Assembly (NCBI GenBank): GCA_945872425.1
Contig: CAMBZE010000005.1
Span: 1 to 57,979, forward strand
From: Methylotenera oryzisoli
GTDB lineage: Bacteria > Pseudomonadota > Gammaproteobacteria > Burkholderiales > Methylophilaceae
Reading direction: 5' to 3'
Length of the DNA stretch: 57,979 nt
Position 1 is the stretch's first letter, and each line of letters opens with the position of its first letter. The notes under the pieces were generated by a model. That model saw nothing but the letters and a program-made list of their open reading frames with translations, had not been told where the DNA came from and searched no databases. The translations under genes were made by a program, and so were the position numbers. Positions 47,778-57,669 of this stretch are shown here, piece by piece.

Positions 47778-48728
47778 ATGGTACCAGGCTTTCATCAAAA
47801 TCTTGAGCAACAACAAGCCCCTGTGCTATTCGCACACGGCCCAAGCCCTTTTGCGCGCTTAGTATTTTTTGCCGCCTTGTCATTAGCGCTCATGGCAATC
47901 GACTCTCGCCTGCAATATTTGACCCAGGTGCGTGAAAATCTGATTGAGCTGCTACATCCGTTGCAAGTCATTGCCAATGCACCCTCTCAACTTTACCGCT
48001 TTACGAATGAATATTTTTCAACGCACCATTACCTGCTAAACGAAAACAAAAAATTAGAAGAACTGGCATTAGAACAAGATATTTCCCTGCAACGACTCAA
48101 CACGCTCACTCTTGAAAATGCCAATCTGCGCGATTTGTTGCAAGCCAATAAAGCTTTGGTTGAAAGCAGTACGTTGGGAGAAATTATGTACGTAGGTCGC
48201 GACCCATTTACTAGGAAAGTTATCGTGAATCGAGGGACGTCGCATGGAATCGTAGCAGGTGCTGCGGTGGTGGATGCAAAAGGTGTCATTGGCCAAGTCA
48301 CGCGCACTTATTCATCAAGTAGTGAAGTCACACTGATTACTGATAAATCACTCGCCATTCCAATTCAAATAGAACGTAACGGCTTACGCGCTATTGCATT
48401 TGGTCATGGTCGTAACAACACATTGGATTTGCCCTACCTACCGGCTAATGTAGATATTCGCCGTGGTGATAAATTGGTCACCTCCAGCATAGATGGCATT
48501 TACCCGGCAGGGCTTGCGATCGCAACGGTTTCAGAGATAAAAGTCACATCAGACTCGCCTTTTGCACGCATAGTCTGTGTGCCAACTGGTGGTATAGAAA
48601 ACCATAGACAAGTGCTTTTGGTCAGCATTCCCCAAGCCGAAACATTAGTCAGCACCAGCGCATTGGTTAACGAAGGTGTTGCAGTAGATAATAATAAAAA
48701 GCCGAGCAAACCACATGCACAAGAGTAG
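47778..48728 (+). CDS. mreC: Rod shape-determining protein MreC
   Basis: A bitopic inner-membrane protein that activates PBP2-RodA. The 316 residues have one N-terminal membrane helix (about 28-45), a periplasmic coiled coil (about 78-118, NENKKLEELALEQDISLQRL) and a beta-rich domain with VGRDPFTRKVIVNRGTSHGI, GAAVVDAKGVIGQVTRTYSS and YLPANVDIRRGDKLVTSSI. The C-terminus overlaps mreD by 14 bases. Confidence 0.95.
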   Translation: MVPGFHQNLEQQQAPVLFAHGPSPFARLVFFAALSLALMAIDSRLQYLTQVRENLIELLHPLQVIANAPSQLYRFTNEYFSTHHYLLNENKKLEELALEQDISLQRLNTLTLENANLRDLLQANKALVESSTLGEIMYVGRDPFTRKVIVNRGTSHGIVAGAAVVDAKGVIGQVTRTYSSSSEVTLITDKSLAIPIQIERNGLRAIAFGHGRNNTLDLPYLPANVDIRRGDKLVTSSIDGIYPAGLAIATVSEIKVTSDSPFARIVCVPTGGIENHRQVLLVSIPQAETLVSTSALVNEGVAVDNNKKPSKPHAQE

Positions 48729-49194
48729 GCTCAAATCAATTTACTTATCGCTTCTGCTGGCATTTATCTGCCTGCTATTTCCATGGTCAGGTCTTGCCTT
48801 GAAATTACGCCCGGATTTCATGCTGCTGGTAATAATATATTGGTTATTACGTGCGCCTAATCTATGTAATGTGGGTACCGCATGGTTCATTGGTTTGTGT
48901 GTGGACTTGGCAACAGGCGGCACATTTGGTCAATATGCACTGGTATACACGGTGACTGCTTATGTTGCCGTGATTTATCAACGCCGCCTGGTGTTATTTA
49001 ATGGCACGCAGCAACTGGTTTATGTTTTCTTGTTATTAATTATTTCGCAAATCGTTTTACTCATACTTAAAACCTTTGCTGGTACGGGTTTATTTGGTTG
49101 GGATTATTTCCTACCCAGTATCACCGGTATTTTAATGTGGCAAATTGCAGTCACCTTGGGTTTAAATACTAGCAGAAATACTCGCGGCAGCTAA
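48715..49194 (+). CDS. mreD: Rod shape-determining protein MreD
   Basis: A 159-residue polytopic inner-membrane protein of about five helices, partner of MreC. Family signs are LKLRPDFMLLVIIYWLLRAP and GLCVDLATGGTFGQYALVYT. It overlaps mreC and precedes mrdA by eight bases, so the genes are translated together. Confidence 0.92.
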   Translation: MHKSRLKSIYLSLLLAFICLLFPWSGLALKLRPDFMLLVIIYWLLRAPNLCNVGTAWFIGLCVDLATGGTFGQYALVYTVTAYVAVIYQRRLVLFNGTQQLVYVFLLLIISQIVLLILKTFAGTGLFGWDYFLPSITGILMWQIAVTLGLNTSRNTRGS

Positions 49195-49202
49195 TTTACA
49201 GC

Positions 49203-51155
49203 ATGGGTACAGAATTTAAAAACGACCTACACGAGCAACATTATTTTAGGCTCAGATTAGGATTTTCCGGGCTTGTAGTGCTGGCGCTATTTACATTACT
49301 TGCCTTTCGCTTTGCTTACTTGCAGGTCAAGCAATACAATCACTATCAGACACTTGCTGAAAGTAACCGCATTTCCTTAGTTCCTATCCTCCCTAATCGC
49401 GGCCTGATTCTTGATAAGAATGGCGTAGTGCTTGCGCATAACTTTTATGTCTACGCCTTAGAAATCACCCCTGCAAAAGTAAAAGACCTTGAAGCAACCA
49501 TTGCTGAAGTCAGTCAACTAGTTGAAATTAGCACTTCAGACCGTAAACGCTTTAATAAATTCAGGCAACAGAGTCGTAACTTTGAAAGCATCCCCATTCG
49601 CACCCACCTCAATGAAATTGAGGCTGCAAAATTTGCAGTGAATCATTACCGGTTTCCTGGAGTAGAAATCAAGTCTCGCCTGTTTAGACACTACCCCTTG
49701 GGCAGGCTTGGTTCACACATGGTGGGGTATATTGGCCGCATTAACGATAAAGATTTAATTAACCTTGAAAAATCTGGCGACATCTCCAACTACAAAGGCT
49801 CCGACCACATTGGTAAAAGTGGCTTAGAGCAATTTTATGAACATCGCCTGCATGGCACTACGGGGTTTCAACAAGTAGAGATTGATGCAGATGGCTATGC
49901 GGTACGCGTACTATCAAGCAATCCTCCAATAGCGGGCGATAACCTCATTTTGTCGGCAGATAGCAAACTGCAAGCCATTGCCGAAACTGCATTTGGTGAT
50001 CGCCGTGGCGCCCTAGTCGCCATCAATCCAAAAACAGGGGCAGTGCTCAGTTATGTCAGTCAGCCAACATTTGACCCTAATCTATTCGTAGATGGCATTG
50101 ATACTGAAAATTGGCAGCTGCTCAACGAATCGTTGGATAAACCTTTAGTCAATCGTCCATTACGCGGCATCTATCCGCCCGGCTCTACGTTTAAACCATT
50201 TGTTGCACTCGCAGGACTAGAAACGGGCAAGCGCACACCGCCTTTTGCGATTCATGATGCAGGCTTTTTTACCTTACCAGGTAGCAGCCATCGCTACCGT
50301 GACTGGAAACCAGGCGGGCATGGCATTGTCGATATGCAACGTGCCATTACCATTTCATGCGATACTTTCTTCTATGGTCTGGCGATGGAACTGGGTATAG
50401 AAAAACTGACCTCATTTGTACGCCATTTCGGTTTTGGCAGAAAATCCGGTTTGGATATTAAAGGCGAAATTGAGGGATTGCTGCCCACGCCAGAATGGAA
50501 AATGCGACGCTACAAGCAACCTTGGTATCCAGGTGAAACCGTTATTGTCGGGATTGGGCAAGGCTATACCTTGGTAACGCCATTACAACTTGCGCAAGCC
50601 ACCGCTATTTTGGCTAACAATGGTGTTGCCATGAAGCCGCACTTAGTCGCACAAATCCAAAATCCACTGACGGGCAAGAGTCTAACCTCACCGGCTATTG
50701 TGCAAGATAAAGTCAAGCTCAACTCTGACAATATTGAAATTGTGAAGCGTGGCATGATTGATGTCACACTGCCTGGAGGCACTGCGGCGAGTGTGGGAGC
50801 AAATGCAGGGTATTCGATTGCCGCAAAAACCGGTACCGCGCAAGTGATTGGAATTAAGCAAAATGCAAAATATGATGAACATAGCATCAACGAGCGTCAT
50901 CGCGATCACGCGTTATTTATTGCTTATGCGCCGGCTGAAGATCCCAAAATTGCATTGGCTGTGATTGTTGAGAATGGCGGGCACGGTGGTTCTGCGGCAG
51001 GTCCGATTGCCAGAAAAGTCATGGATTATTATCTGCTGGGCAAGTTGCCGCCCGTTGAGGCGATAAAAACCGACATCATCACGCCTGCCAACGCTACCGG
51101 CAGCATTTCTACAACAATACCAGCAGTCGTGCCAGAAGAGGAATTCCATGATTAA
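49203..51155 (+). CDS. mrdA: Penicillin-binding protein 2 (elongation transpeptidase)
   Basis: The D,D-transpeptidase of the elongasome. The 650 residues have a short cytoplasmic N-terminus, one membrane helix (about 22-42), a dimerisation/pedestal domain with NRISLVPILPNRGLILDKNG, and the transpeptidase domain. Catalytic motifs are PPGSTFKPF (SxxK), ISCDTFFYG (SxN position as SCD) and AAKTGTAQVIG (KTG). RodA follows with an eight-base overlap. Confidence 0.96.
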   Translation: MGTEFKNDLHEQHYFRLRLGFSGLVVLALFTLLAFRFAYLQVKQYNHYQTLAESNRISLVPILPNRGLILDKNGVVLAHNFYVYALEITPAKVKDLEATIAEVSQLVEISTSDRKRFNKFRQQSRNFESIPIRTHLNEIEAAKFAVNHYRFPGVEIKSRLFRHYPLGRLGSHMVGYIGRINDKDLINLEKSGDISNYKGSDHIGKSGLEQFYEHRLHGTTGFQQVEIDADGYAVRVLSSNPPIAGDNLILSADSKLQAIAETAFGDRRGALVAINPKTGAVLSYVSQPTFDPNLFVDGIDTENWQLLNESLDKPLVNRPLRGIYPPGSTFKPFVALAGLETGKRTPPFAIHDAGFFTLPGSSHRYRDWKPGGHGIVDMQRAITISCDTFFYGLAMELGIEKLTSFVRHFGFGRKSGLDIKGEIEGLLPTPEWKMRRYKQPWYPGETVIVGIGQGYTLVTPLQLAQATAILANNGVAMKPHLVAQIQNPLTGKSLTSPAIVQDKVKLNSDNIEIVKRGMIDVTLPGGTAASVGANAGYSIAAKTGTAQVIGIKQNAKYDEHSINERHRDHALFIAYAPAEDPKIALAVIVENGGHGGSAAGPIARKVMDYYLLGKLPPVEAIKTDIITPANATGSISTTIPAVVPEEEFHD

Positions 51156-52242
51156 CCGACTGCTTCATCATCTGATAAAACATGTCGATTCATTTTTAAT
51201 GACGTGTTTGCTTTTTACATTATTGATTGGTTTATTCGTACTTTACAGTGCATCCGGCCAGGATATTGAACGTGTTTATGCGCAAAGTATCAACATTGCC
51301 GTAGCGTTAAGCTGTTTATGGATGGTTGCCAATATTACCCCCTATCAGCTGGAGCGCTTTGCGCCATATCTCTACATACTAAGCATTTTATTGTTAATTG
51401 GCGTTGCCCTGTTTGGCACCATTAGTCATGGTGCCAGGCGATGGCTGAATATCGGTATTGCTCAAATTCAGCCTTCAGAAATTATGCGTATTGCTATGCC
51501 GATGATGCTGGCCTGGTATTTCTCCAAATGTGAAGGAAAACCTAAAGTCGGTCATTTTGCATTTGGCGGATTACTGCTGGCAATACCGGTAGCACTCATC
51601 ATGAAGCAACCTGATTTAGGTACAGCTTTACTTATCATGGCATCCGGTTTTTACATTTTGTTTTTAGCAGGCTTAAATTGGAAGTTCTTGTTAGGCGGCG
51701 GCACGTTACTAGCCGCACTCACACCGGTATTTTGGTTTATGCTGCACGATTATCAACGGAAACGCATAGAAATTTTATTAGACCCAACGCAAGACCCGTT
51801 GGGCGCAGGCTACCACACCATACAAGCGATTATTGCCATTGGCTCCGGTGGTGCGGCAGGTAAAGGCTGGCTCAATGGTACGCAAGCACAGTTGGATTTT
51901 CTACCTGAACGCACTACAGATTTCATCTTCGCAGTATTTAGTGAAGAGTTTGGATTTTTAGGTAATTTATTACTACTCACATTTTTTAGCCTCATTATCA
52001 TGCGCGGTCTCACGATCGCCTCGCAGGCAAAAGGCACATTTTCCCGATTGCTAGCCGGTAGTATTACCCTTACTTTTTTCACCTACGCATTTGTGAACAT
52101 GGGCATGGTAAGCGGCATTTTACCTGTAGTAGGTGTGCCATTACCTCTAATTAGTTATGGCGGCACTTCTATGGTGACGCTTTGCCTGAGTTTTGGCATT
52201 TTAATGAGCATACAAACACATAAAAAACTGGTCGCAACCTAA
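51148..52242 (+). CDS. mrdB: Peptidoglycan glycosyltransferase RodA
   Basis: The SEDS-family polymerase that works with PBP2 in side-wall synthesis. The 364 residues form about ten helices, with VLYSASGQDIERVYAQSINI, SHGARRWLNIGIAQIQPSEI, KQPDLGTALLIMASG, LPERTTDFIFAVFSEEFGF and VPLPLISYGGTSMV. The large periplasmic loop contains the Asp (in ERTTDF) implicated in catalysis in the family. It overlaps mrdA. Confidence 0.95.
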   Translation: MINRLLHHLIKHVDSFLMTCLLFTLLIGLFVLYSASGQDIERVYAQSINIAVALSCLWMVANITPYQLERFAPYLYILSILLLIGVALFGTISHGARRWLNIGIAQIQPSEIMRIAMPMMLAWYFSKCEGKPKVGHFAFGGLLLAIPVALIMKQPDLGTALLIMASGFYILFLAGLNWKFLLGGGTLLAALTPVFWFMLHDYQRKRIEILLDPTQDPLGAGYHTIQAIIAIGSGGAAGKGWLNGTQAQLDFLPERTTDFIFAVFSEEFGFLGNLLLLTFFSLIIMRGLTIASQAKGTFSRLLAGSITLTFFTYAFVNMGMVSGILPVVGVPLPLISYGGTSMVTLCLSFGILMSIQTHKKLVAT

Positions 52243-52255
52243 TTGGGACTCATGA

Positions 52256-53161
52256 ATGATTAAGCAATGTCTTGTCGTGGTGTGCATCGTACTTCTGTCT
52301 GCTTGCGGTGGTAATTTTGCAAAAAAACCAAATTTCCCGGCACCTGACGTGCGCGCATCTTCCCCCTCAGTAGATGCAGAAACCAAACCATCGACCGCAC
52401 CCACGGGTAAGGGCGGTTATTACTTAGATGATGGGCCAGGGGATAACGCACCCGCAGACATTGATAGTATTCCAGATGCACAACTCAAAACCGAAGTGCC
52501 ACTCACACGTGCTAACAAGCCTTACTCTGCGTTAGGTCAGGAGTATATGCCCATGACTAGTTATGCTCCCTATGTTAAACAGGGCGTCGCTTCATGGTAT
52601 GGCAAACGCTATCACGGTAAAAAAACATCCAGCGGTGAAATCTATGATATGTACGCCATGACTGGCGCACATACAACACTCCCCATTCCCAGCTATGTGA
52701 AAGTAACCAATCCAGCTAATGGTCACTCAGTGGTTATTCGGATTAACGACAGAGGCCCTTTCAAGCATGAGCGCCTGATAGATTTATCTTACGCGGCAGC
52801 CTATAAGTTACGCTTGACCACCCAAGGAAGCGGGTTAGTTGAAGTGCAAGCCATTGATACCAGTTCTGAAGCTTTGCAGAAAATTACCCACAATAGAACA
52901 GAACTCAAGAATAGCGCAGGGGTCAGTGCTGCAAGCTATTATGTGCAAACAGGTGCATTTGAAAGTAAAGTTAATGGTGATTGGTTACAAAAGAAAATTC
53001 TGAGCTTGAATCTCGCTGACAATGCCGCCGTCACTAACGTGTATAATGGCGGCTTATACCGAGTGAAACTAGGTCCTTTTAATACAAAACAAGAGGCAGA
53101 CGTTTCTGCCAACAAAGTTCGCCAGCAATTAAACATTTCCGCAATCGTTACCAATCAGTAA
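52256..53161 (+). CDS. rlpA: Septal ring lytic transglycosylase RlpA family lipoprotein
   Basis: An outer-membrane lipoprotein of 301 residues. The lipobox LLSAC is at about residues 13-17. The double-psi beta-barrel domain (about 98-195) carries GVASWYGKRYHGKKTSSGE, MYAMTGAHTTLPIPSYVKVT and the Asp of VIRINDRGPFKHERLIDLS. A C-terminal SPOR domain (about 222-301, SYYVQTGAFESKVNGDWLQK) binds denuded glycan strands. In Pseudomonas the protein cleaves naked glycans; activity varies between species. Located in the elongasome operon, 13 bases after mrdB. Confidence 0.93.
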   Translation: MIKQCLVVVCIVLLSACGGNFAKKPNFPAPDVRASSPSVDAETKPSTAPTGKGGYYLDDGPGDNAPADIDSIPDAQLKTEVPLTRANKPYSALGQEYMPMTSYAPYVKQGVASWYGKRYHGKKTSSGEIYDMYAMTGAHTTLPIPSYVKVTNPANGHSVVIRINDRGPFKHERLIDLSYAAAYKLRLTTQGSGLVEVQAIDTSSEALQKITHNRTELKNSAGVSAASYYVQTGAFESKVNGDWLQKKILSLNLADNAAVTNVYNGGLYRVKLGPFNTKQEADVSANKVRQQLNISAIVTNQ

Positions 53162-53179
53162 AGCCACACGTTAAATCTC

Positions 53180-54358
53180 ATGCCAATATTTAAATATCAA
53201 TTTCTAGCACGTACGATCAAAAAATTATCCTTAACCGCCTTAATTGTTGGCTTAACTGCCAGTCAATTTGCCCGCGCTGATAACGCACAAATCGCACCGC
53301 CACCAAGCCTGGCTGTTAAAGCGTACATACTCACCGACTTTAATAGCGGTCATGTGATTGCCAACCAGAATGGCGATATGCGTGCTGAACCAGCATCGCT
53401 TACTAAAATAATGACCGCCTATTTAAGCTTTAAAGCACTAAAAAATGGTCACCTGCAACTCACGCAAACCTTGCCTGTCAGCAAGATGGCATGGCAAGCT
53501 GAGGGCTCAAAAATGTTCATTGAGCCAAATAGACCTGTAACAGTAGATGAGCTCTTGCACGGCATGATTATCCAATCAGGCAACGATGCCTCAGTGGCTT
53601 TAGCAGAAGGCATTGCCAGCTCTGAAACTTTATTTGCCGAAATGATGAATAAAGAAGCGCGACGCTTAGGCATGAAAAATACGCACTATATGAATGCTAC
53701 CGGGATGCCTGACCCGCAACATTACACCACTGCTGGAGATTTATCTATTCTCGCCACAGCTTTGATTCGTGACTTTCCAGAGGAGTACAAACGCCTGTAT
53801 TCCGTTAAGGAATATACTTACAACAACATTAAACAGCCCAACCGTAACCGCCTGCTCTGGTTAGACCCCAATGTAGATGGTATGAAAACAGGGCACACAG
53901 AAACAGCTGGCTACTGCCTGATTTCTTCTGCTAAACGCGGTACCACACGCCGTATTTCAGTTGTGTTGGGCGCACCTACGGATGCCGCCCGCGCGACAGA
54001 AAGTCAAAAATTACTTAATTATAGCTTCCAATTTTTTGATTCAAGTTTGATTTATAAGCAAGGTCAAAGCGTCAGCCAGTTGAAGGTATGGAAGGGTGGT
54101 GAGAATCAAGTAGCCTCTACGGTAGCCGGTGATTTATTTCTCACCCTGCCCAAAGGCGAATATGCCAACGTCAAAGCCGTGATCTCAAGCACGCAACCGT
54201 TAATTGCGCCCATTAAAAAAGGGCAGGTAATAGGTAAACTAAAATTCACACTCAATGGCAAAACCATAGATGAGCGCGCGCTGGTTGCAGCTAACTCAAT
54301 TGCTGCCGCAGGCATTCTAGGTCGTGCGTGGGATTCAATTAAATTGCTATTGCAATAA
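53180..54358 (+). CDS. dacA: D-alanyl-D-alanine carboxypeptidase (PBP5/6 type)
   Basis: Trims the terminal D-Ala of peptidoglycan pentapeptides in the periplasm. The 392 residues have a signal peptide (cleavage near ARA, about residue 34), SLTK in MRAEPASLTKIMTAYL, SGN in IIQSGNDASVALAEG and KTG in DGMKTGHTETAGYC. The C-terminal beta domain and a final amphipathic helix (GILGRAWDSIKLLLQ) anchor it to the membrane, which separates it from PbpG at the start of the window. Confidence 0.95.
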   Translation: MPIFKYQFLARTIKKLSLTALIVGLTASQFARADNAQIAPPPSLAVKAYILTDFNSGHVIANQNGDMRAEPASLTKIMTAYLSFKALKNGHLQLTQTLPVSKMAWQAEGSKMFIEPNRPVTVDELLHGMIIQSGNDASVALAEGIASSETLFAEMMNKEARRLGMKNTHYMNATGMPDPQHYTTAGDLSILATALIRDFPEEYKRLYSVKEYTYNNIKQPNRNRLLWLDPNVDGMKTGHTETAGYCLISSAKRGTTRRISVVLGAPTDAARATESQKLLNYSFQFFDSSLIYKQGQSVSQLKVWKGGENQVASTVAGDLFLTLPKGEYANVKAVISSTQPLIAPIKKGQVIGKLKFTLNGKTIDERALVAANSIAAAGILGRAWDSIKLLLQ

Positions 54359-54393
54359 ATGCTTTTTCAAAATCCAATCATTCATTAGAGCAT

Positions 54394-54675
54394 ATGACCG
54401 ATATTGAACCACACTCAGCCCCTCCGTTAATTGATTTCCCATGTCACTTTGCCATCAAAGTGATGGGGGAAACACAAGAAACATTTGCTGCCACAATGAT
54501 CGCCACCATTCAGACCATAGTGCCAACATTTAGTGCAGAACATGTAGAAATGCGCGCAAGCTCCGCTGGCAAATATATCAGCCTCACTTGCACCGTATAT
54601 GTAGTCTCACAAGCGCAATTAGACGATATCTACCGCTTATTGAGCACACATCCCCTGGTGAAATTTTCGCTCTAG
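54394..54675 (+). CDS. ybeD: DUF493 (YbeD) family protein
   Basis: A small ferredoxin-like-fold protein of 93 residues whose family lies almost always between dacA and lipB. The pattern LIDFPCHFAIKVMGETQETF, RASSAGKYISLTCTVYVVSQ and DDIYRLLSTHPLVKFSL is clear. It may have an ACT-like regulatory role, but no function is established. Confidence 0.9.
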   Translation: MTDIEPHSAPPLIDFPCHFAIKVMGETQETFAATMIATIQTIVPTFSAEHVEMRASSAGKYISLTCTVYVVSQAQLDDIYRLLSTHPLVKFSL

Positions 54676-54691
54676 CCGCAATTAACTTGCC

Positions 54692-55327
54692 ATGCAGCAA
54701 CCTTTAACGATACGGCGTTTGGGGCTTACCGAGTTTGAACCCTCATGCCAGGCAATGCAACGCTTTACTGCAGAACGCACAAGTAGCACCCCAGACGAAA
54801 TATGGCTCACGGAACATCCACCTGTTTATACATTAGGTCTTAATCGCAAACAAGTACGCCTGCCGGCCCGCAACGATATACCGATCATCCTTACCGATCG
54901 TGGCGGAAAAATCACCTATCATGCGCCGGGGCAGATCATCATTTACGTGTTGCTAGACTTAGCGCGGCGTAAACTCAACATCCGCAGCATGGTCAGCCTG
55001 CTTGAGGAGTCGGTGATAGAATTACTGGCCGAGTTCAATATTGGTGCAACGGCAAAAAAAGATGCGCCTGGCGTATATGTGAATATCAACGCTGCGCAGA
55101 TCGCAAAAATTGCTTCACTTGGCTTACGCATTAAAAATAATTGCTGCTATCATGGGCTGAGTCTTAACGTGGAGATGGATTTGAGTCCGTTTGAGGCAAT
55201 TGACCCTTGCGGTTACGCCGGCTTAAAAGTCACTCAAACCAAAGACTTGGGCATTACCGCTAATACACAAATAATAAGTGAACTGCTACTGCAAAAACTC
55301 ACCGCAAAATTACGGAAGCACGCATGA
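54692..55327 (+). CDS. lipB: Octanoyl-(ACP) transferase LipB
   Basis: Transfers octanoate from acyl carrier protein to lipoyl domains. The 211 residues show [40 protein letters not shown], the catalytic Lys in [18 protein letters not shown] and the catalytic Cys in [19 protein letters not shown]. It overlaps lipA by four bases (ATGA). Confidence 0.96.
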   Translation: MQQPLTIRRLGLTEFEPSCQAMQRFTAERTSSTPDEIWLTEHPPVYTLGLNRKQVRLPARNDIPIILTDRGGKITYHAPGQIIIYVLLDLARRKLNIRSMVSLLEESVIELLAEFNIGATAKKDAPGVYVNINAAQIAKIASLGLRIKNNCCYHGLSLNVEMDLSPFEAIDPCGYAGLKVTQTKDLGITANTQIISELLLQKLTAKLRKHA

Positions 55328-56292
55328 CTAACGCCTTATCCAATAAAGTTACCAGCCAAAAAATCGCAGGAATAAAGGAAATTGACGCGGCAAAAACTTC
55401 GCGCATTCCAATCAAAATCATTCCACAACCGATTCAGCGTAAGCCGGAATGGATACGCATGAAAGCGCCTGATGGCGTGCGTTATCAGGAAATTAAACGT
55501 GTCTTGCGTGACAACAATCTGCATACAGTATGTGAAGAGGCAAGCTGCCCCAATATAGGCGAATGCTTTAGCAATGGCACTGCCACTTTTATGATTCTGG
55601 GTGACATTTGTACTCGACGTTGCCCATTCTGCGACGTCGCACATGGCAAACCACTACCGCCCGATGCCAATGAGCCTGAAAATCTTGCGCGCACCATTGC
55701 ACAAATGAAACTCAAATACGTGGTGATTACCAGTGTAGACCGTGACGATTTACTCGATGGCGGCGCACAGCACTTTGCCGATTGTATCGCTGCCGTGCGC
55801 GCGCAGTCGCCCCATATCAAAATTGAGATTCTGGTGCCTGACTTTCGTGGTCGGTTGGGGGTTGCACTGGAAATTCTGCGTACCGCACCACCTGACGTCA
55901 TGAATCACAATCTTGAGACTATTCCACGACTTTACAAGCAGGCCAGACCTGGCTCTGATTATCAAAACTCGCTCAATTTACTCAAAGCATTTGGTGAAAT
56001 GTATCCGCATATCCCGACAAAATCAGGCTTAATGCTGGGGCTGGGTGAAACTGATGAAGAAATCTTAACCGTGATGCAAGATTTACGTACTCACAACGTA
56101 AGCATGCTCACGCTAGGTCAGTATCTACAGCCCAGCATCCATCATTTACCGGTGATGCGTTACGTTGAACCTGCTATTTTTGAATCTTTAAGACAAAAAG
56201 CGGACGACATGGGCTTTAATAACACCGCCAGTGGCCCCATGGTAAGAAGTAGCTATCACGCCGACGCGCAAGCACAAAAAATGATAGAGTAG
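55324..56292 (+). CDS. lipA: Lipoyl synthase
   Basis: A radical-SAM enzyme that inserts two sulfurs into protein-bound octanoate. The 322 residues carry the auxiliary cluster [12 protein letters not shown], the radical-SAM cluster [10 protein letters not shown] and the conserved C-terminal Ser in [31 protein letters not shown] and [15 protein letters not shown] also match. Functionally it completes the lipoate pathway begun by lipB immediately upstream. Confidence 0.97.
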   Translation: MTNALSNKVTSQKIAGIKEIDAAKTSRIPIKIIPQPIQRKPEWIRMKAPDGVRYQEIKRVLRDNNLHTVCEEASCPNIGECFSNGTATFMILGDICTRRCPFCDVAHGKPLPPDANEPENLARTIAQMKLKYVVITSVDRDDLLDGGAQHFADCIAAVRAQSPHIKIEILVPDFRGRLGVALEILRTAPPDVMNHNLETIPRLYKQARPGSDYQNSLNLLKAFGEMYPHIPTKSGLMLGLGETDEEILTVMQDLRTHNVSMLTLGQYLQPSIHHLPVMRYVEPAIFESLRQKADDMGFNNTASGPMVRSSYHADAQAQKMIE

Positions 56293-56344
56293 TCTAAAAC
56301 TCGCATTACGGGATTCACAACCCCTGTATCAACTAGAGAAGAAT

Positions 56345-57655
56345 ATGGTTCCACATTTAACAACCGCACTCAATGGCCCATTGCTTGGTTTAGAAAAAAG
56401 CATGCTGGATGCCATGCCCAAGATTGAGCACTGGTTTCGTACCCAATGGTTGGAATACGCCGCCCCGTTTTATGCTTCGGTTGATTTACGTAATGCAGGC
56501 TTCAAATTAGCGCCGGTAGATACTAATTTATTCCCTGGCGGTTTTAATAATCTCAACCCGGATTTCCTACACTTAAGCGTACAAGCCGCCATGGTAGCCG
56601 TAGAGAAAATCTGCCCTGAAGCGCGCCGCTTGCTGATTATTCCTGAAAATCATACGCGCAATACCTATTATTTGCGCAATGTGGTTGAACTTGCCAATAT
56701 ATTAAAACAGGCCGGCTTAGACATCAGAATAGGCTCAATCTCGCCTGAAATCACAGCTCCCACCATGCTCGAAACACACGACGCGCAACATTTGCTATTA
56801 GAGCCTGTAATGCGCGTTGGCAACCGCATCAAATTACAAAGTTATAAAGCAAATGGTTTTACACTGGAAGAATTCGATAGCTGTGCCATCCTGCTCAATA
56901 ATGATTTATCAGGCGGCATTCCAGAGATACTCAAAAATCTGGAACAAGATTTGATACCCCCGCTTTATGCAGGCTGGAGCACACGCCGTAAATCACAACA
57001 TTTTGAAGCCTATAACCGTGTAGTGGCTGACTTTGCGGCACTGCTGGGTATTGATGAATGGCTGTTGAACCCCTACTTTGCTACTTGTGGTGAAATAGAC
57101 TTTAATGCACGCACCGGTGAAGATTGTCTCGCGTTCAAAGTAGAACAATTGCTCGAAAAAATCAAAATTAAATATGCGCAATATGGGGTAACACAAGAGC
57201 CGTTTGTCATTGTTAAGGCGGATGCCGGCACCTATGGCATGGGCATCATGACAGTAAAATCACCCGACGACGTGCGTGGCTTAAACCGTAAAACCCGCAA
57301 TAAAATGTCAGTGATAAAAGAAGGGCTGGAAGTGACTGAGGTCATTATTCAAGAGGGAGTTTATACCTTTGAAAGCATTAACGAAGCGGTAGCCGAACCG
57401 GTGGTGTATATGATGGATCACTTTGTTATCGGTGGTTTTTACCGCGTACATACCGGGCGCGGCATCGATGAAAACCTAAATGCGCCCGGCTCGCATTTTG
57501 TACCACTGGCATTTGAAAAGCCCTGCACCTTGCCAGATTGCAAAGGCGCACCTGATGCAACTCCGAATCGATTTTATGCTTACGGCGTAGTAGCGCGCCT
57601 AGCTTTACTAGCCGCAGCTATTGAATTACAAGAACAAAACCCGCTTAACCAATAA
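56345..57655 (+). CDS. gshA: Glutamate-cysteine ligase (betaproteobacterial/ferrooxidans type)
   Basis: Makes gamma-glutamylcysteine, the first step of glutathione synthesis. The 436-residue protein belongs to the GshA type seen in Acidithiobacillus and betaproteobacteria, unlike the E. coli enzyme. Signs are YASVDLRNAGFKLAPVDTNL, FPGGFNNLNPDFL, VKADAGTYGMGIMTVKSPDD, VIIQEGVYTFESINEAVAEP and MMDHFVIGGFYRVHTGRG, the ATP-grasp-like elements. gshB follows after 14 bases. Confidence 0.93.
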   Translation: MVPHLTTALNGPLLGLEKSMLDAMPKIEHWFRTQWLEYAAPFYASVDLRNAGFKLAPVDTNLFPGGFNNLNPDFLHLSVQAAMVAVEKICPEARRLLIIPENHTRNTYYLRNVVELANILKQAGLDIRIGSISPEITAPTMLETHDAQHLLLEPVMRVGNRIKLQSYKANGFTLEEFDSCAILLNNDLSGGIPEILKNLEQDLIPPLYAGWSTRRKSQHFEAYNRVVADFAALLGIDEWLLNPYFATCGEIDFNARTGEDCLAFKVEQLLEKIKIKYAQYGVTQEPFVIVKADAGTYGMGIMTVKSPDDVRGLNRKTRNKMSVIKEGLEVTEVIIQEGVYTFESINEAVAEPVVYMMDHFVIGGFYRVHTGRGIDENLNAPGSHFVPLAFEKPCTLPDCKGAPDATPNRFYAYGVVARLALLAAAIELQEQNPLNQ

Positions 57656-57669
57656 AGTTGCAGAAACAG